A stretch of DNA of 17,541 nt from an uncultured Porphyromonas sp. Lineage in GTDB: Bacteria; Bacteroidota; Bacteroidia; Bacteroidales; Porphyromonadaceae. The stretch covers positions 1 through 17,541 of the forward strand of contig NZ_CAJZFJ010000046.1 in NCBI RefSeq assembly GCF_915070105.1, read 5' to 3'. The notes beneath the pieces are model-generated. The model searched no databases and had not been told where the DNA came from. It saw only the letters and a list, made by a program, of their open reading frames with translations. Below, one piece after another: positions 7,418-14,109 of the stretch (the first letter of the stretch is position 1; every line of letters begins with the position of its first letter). The translations under genes and the position numbers were made by a program.

Positions 7418-8038
7418 ATGCTCTCTTATCCATCTAAGCTCGTAGAGCGTGCCGTCGAGCAGCTAGCGACACTCCCGGGTATTGGACGCAAGAGTGCCCT
7501 TCGCCTAGCCCTACATCTGCTCTCTCGCCCCGAGGGTGACACGCACGCCTTCGCTCATGCTCTAGTAGAGATGCGTGATGGAATCATCTACTGCCGTCAG
7601 TGTCACAATATCAGTGATACCGAGCTCTGTAGTATATGTGCTAATCCTAGTCGTGACGCCTCCACGGTCTGTGTCGTACAGCACGTAGGAGATGTCTTGG
7701 CGATCGAGAATACCGGGCAGTATCGTGGCCTCTACCATGTCCTCGGAGGGGTAATATCTCCTATCGATGGGATCGGTCCAGAGGAGTTACTTATCGATGA
7801 GCTCGTTGAGCGTGTTCACTCTGATGCGGTGAAGGAGGTCATCCTCGCCCTAGGGACTACGATGGAGGGGGATACCACGAACTTCTTCATCTATCGCCGC
7901 CTACAGTCCCTCGATGTGAAGGTATCTGTCATCGCTCGTGGTATCGCTATCGGCGATGAGATCGAGTATACAGACGAGGTAACCCTCGGTAGATCGATCC
8001 TCACTCGAACAGACTTCGACCAATCCCTACGCTTCTGA
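7418..8038 (+). CDS. recR: Recombination mediator RecR
   Basis: RecR works with RecO and RecF in loading RecA at gaps. The start chosen is the ATG at 7418, with AGGAG at 7402-7406, because MLSYPSKLVERAVEQLATLP is the standard RecR N-terminus. A longer frame from TTG at 7370 adds 16 residues that overlap the hairpin and do not look like RecR. With this start the protein has 206 residues. The helix-hairpin-helix region is LPGIGRKSALRLALHLL (19-35). The zinc motif has Cys59, Cys62, Cys71 and Cys74, and the TOPRIM part contains VGDVLAIENTGQYRGLYHVL and ISPIDGIGP. All signature residues are present. The GNAT gene begins 18 nt after the stop, so recR, GNAT and ligA appear to be one operon. Confidence 0.93.
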   Translation: MLSYPSKLVERAVEQLATLPGIGRKSALRLALHLLSRPEGDTHAFAHALVEMRDGIIYCRQCHNISDTELCSICANPSRDASTVCVVQHVGDVLAIENTGQYRGLYHVLGGVISPIDGIGPEELLIDELVERVHSDAVKEVILALGTTMEGDTTNFFIYRRLQSLDVKVSVIARGIAIGDEIEYTDEVTLGRSILTRTDFDQSLRF

Positions 8039-8056
8039 TCAAGTTTCCTCTCGACT

Positions 8057-8587
8057 ATGGCACATCTACTGGAGAATGACGACCTCCGACTGAGAGCTCT
8101 CTCACAGGATGATCTACCGCTTCTGGAGGCTTGGGAGAATGACGCCGAGGGCTGGCTATCCAGCAACACCATCAACCCTCTCTCCAAGGACTTCATTCAG
8201 CAGTACATCACCACCTCCTCACGACACATCATGGAGACCGGGACGATGAGCCTCATTATAGAGCGACGGGGCACATCCCCAGCTGCCCTTGGGCACTTGG
8301 TGCTATACGACTACACTCCCCTACACTTCCGTACAGGCATTGGGATCTATATCGCCCCTGAACATAGACGATCGGGATATGCCTCAGAGGGCATTAGGTT
8401 AGCCTGCCACTATGCCTTTGAGCAGCTACGTTGCCAGCAGGTATATGCCGAGATCTTAGCCTACAATATCCCTTCACAGAGGATGCTCCTAGCCCTTGGA
8501 TTCGAGCACACGGCTACACTACCACGCTGGCAGTGGGTCAGAGGAGACTATCAGGATCTCTATTACTATCAGAAATGGAACGAATAG
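8057..8587 (+). CDS. GNAT-family N-acetyltransferase (RimJ/RimL-like)
   Basis: This is an acetyl-CoA-dependent acetyltransferase of 176 residues. The RimJ/RimL-like layout is visible: N-terminal LRLRALSQDDLPLLEAWEND (10-29), strand segment ALGHLVLYDY (77-86), and the acetyl-CoA pyrophosphate-binding motif RRSGYASEGI (104-113) after IYIAPEH. Motif B is AYNIPSQRMLLALGFE (135-150), where the asparagine and GF are typical. The substrate cannot be read from the sequence; protein N-termini, antibiotics or small amines are all possible within the family. It starts 18 nt after recR, and its last 13 nt overlap the start of ligA in another frame, which suggests translational coupling. No membrane or secretion signal is seen. 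Confidence 0.85.
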   Translation: MAHLLENDDLRLRALSQDDLPLLEAWENDAEGWLSSNTINPLSKDFIQQYITTSSRHIMETGTMSLIIERRGTSPAALGHLVLYDYTPLHFRTGIGIYIAPEHRRSGYASEGIRLACHYAFEQLRCQQVYAEILAYNIPSQRMLLALGFEHTATLPRWQWVRGDYQDLYYYQKWNE

Positions 8588-10665
8588 ACGAACACATCAA
8601 GGCCCTCCGGGAAGAGATCAATAGGCACAACCATGCCTATTATGTCCTATCTACCCCTACCATCTCGGACTATGACTTCGATCATCTGCTCAAGGAGCTA
8701 GAGGCACTCGAGTCACAGCACCCCGAGCTCATCACTCCCGACTCCCCGACCCAAAGAGTCGGAGCAGACCGTACCGAGGGCTTTGCACAGGTGGCACACC
8801 GCTACCCTATGCTCTCCCTTGGCAATACCTATAGCTACGAAGAGGTCGATAGCTTCTACGAGCGAATAAAGAAGGATCTGGGAGGGAAGCCCTTCGCTAT
8901 AGCTGCCGAACTGAAGTATGATGGTCTATCCATATCACTCATCTACGAGGAAGGTATCCTCGTACGTGCTGTCACCCGAGGTGATGGTCAGGTAGGGGAT
9001 GATGTCACAGCCAATGTCCGCACCATTCGCTCCATACCTCTACGCCTACAGGGCGAGGGTTATCCTCGTGAGCTGGAGGTACGAGGGGAGATACTCCTTC
9101 CCTTCGCCGAGTTTGATCGGATCAATGCAGAGCGTAATGAGGCAGGACTACCACTCTTTGCCAACCCACGTAATGCAGCTAGCGGCACACTCAAGCAGCT
9201 CGATCCCGCCATCGTAGCCTCCCGTAGGCTGGATGCCTTCTTTTACTACGTCCCCGCACAGCCGGATATGCCCGATAGCCATTATGAGCGACTCATGCAG
9301 TGCAAGGCTTGGGGGCTCAAGGTATCTCATGCTATCGAGCTCTGTCATTCTCTCTCGGAGGTACATCACTTCCTCGACCACTGGGATGAAGCTCGCCACT
9401 CTGCACCTGTAGCTACGGATGGGGTTGTACTCAAGGTAGACTCCATCTCCGAACAAGAGGAGCTAGGCTATACCTCCAAGACGCCTCGCTGGGCCATAGC
9501 CTACAAGTTCCAAGCTGAGCAAGTGAAGACGACACTTCTCTCCGTAGACTTCCAAGTCGGGCGTACTGGAGCCGTAACACCAGTAGCCAACCTAGAGGCT
9601 GTACCCATCTCGGGTACGATCGTACGTCGTGCCTCCCTACACAACGCAGACTTCATCGCCACCCTAGATCTACACCTCGGAGACCAAGTCTTCGTCGAGA
9701 AGGGGGGAGAGATCATCCCCAAGATCGTAGGTATAGCTAAGGAGGAGCGTCAGCAGGGAGCTGAACCAATCGTCTTCCCCACACAATGTCCATCATGTAG
9801 CACCCCCCTACAGCGCAACGAAGGGGAGGCTGCCTATTACTGTCCCAATCAGTCTGCATGCCCACCACAGCAGACAGCACGTATCGAGCACTTCTGCGGG
9901 CGTAAGGCAGCAGACATTCGTCTCGGAGAGGAGACTATATCCCTACTCTTCGAGCACGACTTAGTGCATAGCATAGCTGATCTATATCGCCTAAGAGTAG
10001 AGGATCTACTTACCCTCCCCGGCTTCAAGGAACGTAGTGCTACGAAGCTCCTTGACAGCATCACCGCCTCCAAGGATCGCCCATTCAGTGCTCTACTCTT
10101 TGGTCTAGGCATTCGCTTCGTGGGTGAGACGGTCGCTAAGACCCTAGTACAGCACTATTCAACTATAGAGGAGCTCGCCAAGGCTTCCCTTGAGGAACTG
10201 ACTGCCATACCCGATATTGGCAAGGTCATCGCGCAGAGCCTAGTCGATTACTTCGCACTCGAGAGTAACAGACACTTCATCCTAGAGCTCGAGGAGCTAG
10301 GCCTTCCGCTTAGACGTACAGCACAGGAGGAGCCAAGCCCTATCACCTCGCACGAATTCATCTCTGGACGGACGTTCGTCATCAGTGGTGTCTTCACTGA
10401 GCATTCACGAGAGGAGTACAAGGCTATGATCGAGTCCTACGGAGGTAAGATCTCCTCCTCTATCTCGAGTAAGACAGACTTTGTCCTAGCTGGTGCCAAT
10501 ATGGGACCTGCCAAGCTCGAGAAGGCTACCTCCCTAGGCATCACCCTACTCTCCGAGACGGACTTCCTTGCCCATCTCCATGCTACTCAGGTTACGCCCG
10601 CTGAGGCTCCTGCTCCCGCATCCGTAGTGGAAGAGCGTGATGAGCCTCGTCTACTCTTCGATTAG
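8575..10665 (+). CDS. ligA: NAD-dependent DNA ligase
   Basis: LigA seals nicks in replication and repair using NAD+. The start is the ATG at 8575 (MERIDEHIKALREEINRHN), which fits the Ia domain. The open frame extends upstream to 8431, but that part lies inside the GNAT gene and is not ligase-like. The resulting 696 residues compare with about 670 in E. coli. Visible in order: Ia domain YYVLSTPTISDYDFD (22-36), adenylation motif LKYDG with nucleophile Lys114, and OB fold FQVGRTGAVTPVANLEPV-like region. The zinc finger has Cys405, Cys408, Cys423 and Cys429, and helix-hairpin-helix segments include LLTLPGFKERSATKLL. A BRCT domain (about 593-672) is followed by a short acidic tail. It overlaps the GNAT gene by 13 nt and is followed 41 nt later by pit. 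Confidence 0.95.
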   Translation: MERIDEHIKALREEINRHNHAYYVLSTPTISDYDFDHLLKELEALESQHPELITPDSPTQRVGADRTEGFAQVAHRYPMLSLGNTYSYEEVDSFYERIKKDLGGKPFAIAAELKYDGLSISLIYEEGILVRAVTRGDGQVGDDVTANVRTIRSIPLRLQGEGYPRELEVRGEILLPFAEFDRINAERNEAGLPLFANPRNAASGTLKQLDPAIVASRRLDAFFYYVPAQPDMPDSHYERLMQCKAWGLKVSHAIELCHSLSEVHHFLDHWDEARHSAPVATDGVVLKVDSISEQEELGYTSKTPRWAIAYKFQAEQVKTTLLSVDFQVGRTGAVTPVANLEAVPISGTIVRRASLHNADFIATLDLHLGDQVFVEKGGEIIPKIVGIAKEERQQGAEPIVFPTQCPSCSTPLQRNEGEAAYYCPNQSACPPQQTARIEHFCGRKAADIRLGEETISLLFEHDLVHSIADLYRLRVEDLLTLPGFKERSATKLLDSITASKDRPFSALLFGLGIRFVGETVAKTLVQHYSTIEELAKASLEELTAIPDIGKVIAQSLVDYFALESNRHFILELEELGLPLRRTAQEEPSPITSHEFISGRTFVISGVFTEHSREEYKAMIESYGGKISSSISSKTDFVLAGANMGPAKLEKATSLGITLLSETDFLAHLHATQVTPAEAPAPASVVEERDEPRLLFD

Positions 10666-10706
10666 TCAAGCAACCCAACTAACCCTAGAACATATTTATC
10701 CCAGCA

Positions 10707-12944
10707 ATGGAAATCATCTTTATCTGCATCCTAGCATTCCTACTTATCCTCGCCTGCTTCGATTTGGTGGCAGGGGTAAGCAACGATGCTGTGAACTTCC
10801 TAAACTCTGCGATCGGAGCTAAGGCTGCACCCTTCAAGGTCGTCCTCGCTGTCGCAGCTGTCGGTATCTTCATCGGTGCATCCCTGAGCAATGGGATGAT
10901 GGACATAGCCCGCTATGGTATCTATGACCCGTCGTACTTCACCTTCCAGGAGGTGATGACGATCTGTCTCACGGCAGTGGTCACCGATATTATCCTACTG
11001 AACATCTTCAATACACTTGGGCTACCTACCTCTACGACTGTCTCGATGGTCTTCGAGCTACTAGGTGCAGCCTTCTGTATGGCGATGATCAAGAGTGTCG
11101 GTGATCCCTCCCTTCAGGTACTCGATCTACTGAACACCTCCAAGGCCCTACAGGTCATCATCGCCATCTTCCTCTCTGTGGCGATCGCCTTCTTCTTCGG
11201 CTCTGTGGTGCAGTGGATCGCTCGTGTACTCTTCACCTTCAACTACAAGAAGACTCTCCCCTACCTAGCTGGTATCTATGGAGGGCTAGCCATCACGGCT
11301 ATCATCTACTTCATGCTCATCAAGGGGCTAGGAGACTCTACCTTTGCCTACAAGGCATGGATCAACGAGCATACTCAGGAGCTCGTCCTAGGATGCCTCG
11401 TCGTCTCCTCCATCGTGATGCAGATCCTACACTGGTGCAAGGTGAATATACTCAAGATCATCGTCCTAGCAGGTACACTCTCCCTCTCACTCGCCTTTGC
11501 TGGTAACGACTTGGTGAACTTCATCGGGGTGCCTCTGACAGGGTTAGCTTCCTATCAGAACTTCATGGCGCACGGCAATGGTGCCTATGATAGCTACCTA
11601 ATGGCTGCGAACAAGGGCCCTGCCGAGACGCCCTATTACTTCCTCCTGGCCTCTGGGGTCATCATGGTCGTGGCACTCTTCTTCTCCAAGAGTGCTCAGA
11701 ACGTCATCAAGACCTCCGTAAACCTCTCCCGTCAGGATGATGGAGAGGAGACCTTCGGCTCCTCTCGTATCGCTCGTGGTCTCGTACGCACGAGTAGTGC
11801 GATAGCCAACTTCCTAGAGCGTGCTGTACCCAAGAGCACTCGCACCTGGATCGATAGCCGATTCAACAAGCAGGAGATCACCCTCGAGCAGGGGGCAGCC
11901 TTTGACCTCGTCCGTGCTTCGGTGAACCTCGTACTCTCTGGGCTACTCATCGCCGTAGGTACCTCGATGAAGTTACCCCTCTCTACGACCTACGTGACCT
12001 TCATGGTCGCTATGGGGTCATCTCTGGCAGACCGTGCCTGGGGACGTGAGAGCGCCGTGGGACGTCTCACGGGGGTTATGTCCGTGATCGGTGGATGGTT
12101 CGTCACCGCTGGTGCAGCCTTCATCATTGCGATCATCATCGCTGCGATCATGAACTTCGGGGGCTTCGTAGCTATGGTTGCCCTCATCGGTGTCGCCCTC
12201 TTCCTCCTCTTCAACAATCACCTGCTCAAGCGCAAGAAGGATGATGCTGACGATGAGCTCTTCGTCGCTATCCTCAATGCCGAGAAGCCCGAGGAGATGT
12301 GGAGTCTCCTCTCCGAGCACGTACGTCTCAACCAGATCACGCTCCTCGATCAGGTCAGTGCAGACTATATGGATCTGACCACGGGGCTCTTCGGCGAAGA
12401 CCTACGCAAGCTCCACCGCACCCAGCACCACCTAGACAGCCACAAGCGTCGCTTCAAGACCATGCGCCGTAAGGAGACGATCGGACTAAGACGTATGTCC
12501 AACGATGAGGATGTGCTGGAGAAGAACATGTGGTTCCACCTCGGGGCAAACACCTGTCTGCAGATGATCTATGCCCTAGAGCGTGCGAGCGAGGTCTGTG
12601 CCGAGCACGTAGACAACAACTTCAACCCTATCCCCGAGCAGTGCCGTGAGGAGTTCCTCCCCATCCGTGACCGTGTCGTAGACTACATCGCACAGGTGCA
12701 TCGTCTCATCGCCAGCGAACGTATGGAGGATGCCAAGAAAGCCAAGGCTATGGGTAAGGAGCTACGCAACATCGTCAAGGATATGCGTAAGACCCAGATG
12801 AAGCGTACGCACAAGAGTCGTAAGGAAGACCTACGTGCCTCCCTCGTCTATCTCAACCTCCTCATCGAGACCAACGAGCTCCTCGTGAACCTCCGTCACC
12901 TTGTAGGTTACAGCCAGCACCTCCTAGAGGAGGAGACGGAGTAG
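10707..12944 (+). CDS. pit: PiT-family inorganic phosphate transporter with C-terminal PhoU-like domain
   Basis: This is an inner-membrane phosphate permease of the PiT family, driven by ion symport in characterised members. The first roughly 500 residues are hydrophobic with multiple membrane spans. They contain the two family signatures: GVSNDAVNFL (23-32), a variant of GANDxxN, and AGNDLVNFIGVPL starting at Ala265 (Gly266, Asn267, Asp268). From about residue 505 the protein becomes hydrophilic and helical (KRKKDDADDELFVAIL onward to 745). This is the DUF47/PhoU-like cytoplasmic domain commonly fused to PiT in Bacteroidetes, probably regulatory. It follows ligA by 41 nt without a visible terminator, so it could be the last gene of the recR operon or have its own unseen promoter. 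ppk1 and ppx lie downstream beyond a repeat-bearing gap. Confidence 0.9.
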   Translation: MEIIFICILAFLLILACFDLVAGVSNDAVNFLNSAIGAKAAPFKVVLAVAAVGIFIGASLSNGMMDIARYGIYDPSYFTFQEVMTICLTAVVTDIILLNIFNTLGLPTSTTVSMVFELLGAAFCMAMIKSVGDPSLQVLDLLNTSKALQVIIAIFLSVAIAFFFGSVVQWIARVLFTFNYKKTLPYLAGIYGGLAITAIIYFMLIKGLGDSTFAYKAWINEHTQELVLGCLVVSSIVMQILHWCKVNILKIIVLAGTLSLSLAFAGNDLVNFIGVPLTGLASYQNFMAHGNGAYDSYLMAANKGPAETPYYFLLASGVIMVVALFFSKSAQNVIKTSVNLSRQDDGEETFGSSRIARGLVRTSSAIANFLERAVPKSTRTWIDSRFNKQEITLEQGAAFDLVRASVNLVLSGLLIAVGTSMKLPLSTTYVTFMVAMGSSLADRAWGRESAVGRLTGVMSVIGGWFVTAGAAFIIAIIIAAIMNFGGFVAMVALIGVALFLLFNNHLLKRKKDDADDELFVAILNAEKPEEMWSLLSEHVRLNQITLLDQVSADYMDLTTGLFGEDLRKLHRTQHHLDSHKRRFKTMRRKETIGLRRMSNDEDVLEKNMWFHLGANTCLQMIYALERASEVCAEHVDNNFNPIPEQCREEFLPIRDRVVDYIAQVHRLIASERMEDAKKAKAMGKELRNIVKDMRKTQMKRTHKSRKEDLRASLVYLNLLIETNELLVNLRHLVGYSQHLLEEETE

Positions 12945-12983
12945 CCCTCATACCTCCACAGCCCCTCTCCACTAGGGAGGCTG

Positions 12984-13031
12984 TATAGAGCGCACCCCAT
13001 AGGTCATGACACCTATGGGGTGCGCTCTATA
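12984..13031 (+). terminator. Perfect 21-bp inverted repeat after pit
   Basis: Positions 12984-13004 pair with 13011-13031 without a mismatch, around a 6-nt loop (catgac). The stem can be extended by one G-T and one T-A pair. It is GC-rich in the middle (gcgcacccc). It begins 40 nt after the pit stop and is followed by tatatacc, not a T-run. It is probably a terminator, possibly bidirectional. Confidence 0.7.
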
Positions 13032-13034
13032 TAT

Positions 13035-13283
13035 ACCACTCCTCTACCTCTACACAGCGAGCCTCCCCATCCATTAAACGAAGTATCGAGAGGATGATTA
13101 GCTGGGACAGAACGCTCAACCTCTCAAGGGCGACAGGGTCAGAATGAATGAAGAGACTAGACCTGACGCATGAAATCACTAGAGAACGAGGGTAATGTAG
13201 TCAAGGGGCATACACCGATAGATAGAAGCATCTGTACCCTAGGCATAGACGTACCAAGGGTAGAGCTACTACCTAAGAGGGTA
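13035..13283 (+). other. Gene-free stretch between pit and cdd, left part
   Basis: No convincing gene, RNA or promoter is visible here. The frame open from 13170 to 13433 runs through the 11-bp repeats and has no family features. Small items seen: taccct/agggta as a weak inverted repeat (about 13236-13263), ATGAAAT at 13171-13177 followed by a segment loosely like the ATGAAAT block of the dispersed element, and ATTAGCTGG at 13097-13105, which recurs at 13556-13564. Confidence 0.5.
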
Positions 13284-13349
13284 AAGTATACACGTGTGTA
13301 CACAACAGTGTACCAACGTGTATACAACTGTGTACACACGTGTACACAA
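13284..13349 (+). repeat. Six 11-bp iteron-like tandem units (core GTGTACAC)
   Basis: Six adjacent 11-mers can be read directly: 13284 aagtatacacg, 13295 tgtgtacacaa, 13306 cagtgtaccaa, 13317 cgtgtatacaa, 13328 ctgtgtacaca and 13339 cgtgtacacaa. The approximate consensus is c-g/t-GTGTACACAA. The core GTGTACAC is itself an 8-bp palindrome. The 11-bp period is close to one helical turn, so all units face the same side of the helix. The first unit is the most degenerate. The array ends exactly where the segment shared with window position 2 begins. The unit length is not a multiple of three, which argues against a coding repeat. Confidence 0.8.
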
Positions 13350-13560
13350 CCTCGCTCTAAGTATATCCTCTGCAGGGCTCATTCGTATGTACATTCGTCG
13401 GGGCTAGGACCTAGGCACAAGAGACATGGCTAATATGATCTAGGCCATGAAATAAAGTCCCTAAAGAGCCAAAGAGAGGAGAATACAGAAAGAGATCATA
13501 CGTCTGCTCTGATGAAGAGACCTATATCCAAGGCTATACGGAGGGGATTTCGTATATTAG
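13339..13560 (+). repeat. Dispersed intergenic element, copy 2
   Basis: This is collinear with 1-222. Exact shared blocks include cgtgtacacaa (13339), cgctctaagtat, tcctct, agggctc, cctagg, atgaaat (about 13447) and ttcgtat (13549-13555), and the net offset changes by only one base from end to end. It includes the last unit of the 11-bp array and ends in the presumptive promoter zone of the cdd operon, about 70 nt before the cdd start. No transposase, terminal inverted repeat or clear target duplication is visible, so the mechanism of dispersal is open. Confidence 0.7.
13553..13560 (+). promoter_or_regulatory. Possible -7 box for the cdd-ppk1-ppx operon
   Basis: TATATTAG is a partial match to TAnnTTTG, 69 nt before the cdd start. 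It is called mainly because it sits at the position equivalent to the gyrB -7 box in the other copy of the element: both are preceded by ttcg, and the spacing from the conserved block is the same. No -33 TTTG is seen. Confidence 0.3.
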
Positions 13561-13629
13561 CTGGTGAAAGCCTCTGTCATAGGGCGATCAAAGCAAGAAC
13601 AGGCAAATAGATAATAGAGATAAAGAATT

Positions 13630-14097
13630 ATGGAACGGACACTTCAAGTCCCATATAGCACCCTGACACATGATGAGCTCTCCCCCCTCGACCTAGAGCT
13701 GGAGCAGAGAGCCCTAGAGGCCGCCAAGAAGGCCTATGCCCCATATAGCCACTTCCATGTAGGCGCTGCTGTACTGCTCGCCAATGGAGAGATCGTGACG
13801 GGCTCCAACCAAGAGAACGCAGCCTACCCCTCGGGTACCTGCGCTGAGCGGACAGCCCTCTTCTGGGCATCTGCGCAGTGGCCCGATGTACCGATAGACA
13901 AGCTCCTGATCGTGGCGATCAACGATGGGGGACGGGTACCCTTCATCTCCCCCTGTGGGAGCTGTCGGCAGGTGATCATGGAGACGGCGACACGCTTCCA
14001 TCCCTTCCCTATCCTACTATGTGGGGGAGAGCAAACGATTTGCATAGACGACTGCCGTCTCCTCCTGCCCTTTGGCTTCGATGGTAGCGCCCTCTAG
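13630..14097 (+). CDS. cdd: Cytidine deaminase
   Basis: This is a zinc-dependent deaminase of cytidine and deoxycytidine in pyrimidine salvage. The 155-residue length fits the small tetrameric class. The active site is complete: Cys71-Ala-Glu73 (GTCAERTALF), with Glu73 as proton shuttle, and Pro-Cys109-Gly-Ser-Cys112 (SPCGSCRQVI) as the other zinc ligands. The substrate-binding segment is YAPYSHFHVGAAVL (37-50), and GSNQENAAYPSG (58-69) is also typical. The start follows an A-rich leader (gataaagaatt) without a strong Shine-Dalgarno. ppk1 starts 12 nt after its stop, so it heads the cdd-ppk1-ppx operon. The link to polyphosphate genes is not obviously metabolic. Confidence 0.93.
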   Translation: MERTLQVPYSTLTHDELSPLDLELEQRALEAAKKAYAPYSHFHVGAAVLLANGEIVTGSNQENAAYPSGTCAERTALFWASAQWPDVPIDKLLIVAINDGGRVPFISPCGSCRQVIMETATRFHPFPILLCGGEQTICIDDCRLLLPFGFDGSAL

Positions 14098-14109
14098 CAT
14101 CCTACTTAT

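Noticed and set aside
8431..8574. 48-codon N-terminal extension of ligA
   Set aside because: Lies in the GNAT gene in another frame. The residues are not ligase-like, while the sequence from 8575 fits the Ia domain.
13157..13339. 60-codon minus-strand frame over the same region
   Set aside because: Overlaps the repeat array, has no recognisable features, and is best explained by the palindromic repeats being open on both strands.
13284..13349. CRISPR array
   Set aside because: Units are 11 bp with no spacers between them, and no cas genes are present.
13170..13433. 87-codon + strand frame through the 11-bp array
   Set aside because: Its VYT/VYN-like repeats are just the translated 11-bp units, whose length breaks frame periodicity. 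There is no family resemblance, and the same DNA is homologous to the non-coding region at 1-95.
13284..13560. Chromosomal origin of replication
   Set aside because: Iteron-like units are present, but there are no DnaA boxes (TTATCCACA-like) in a cluster, no dnaA gene and no AT-rich unwinding stretch. A homologous segment also lies 13 kb away.
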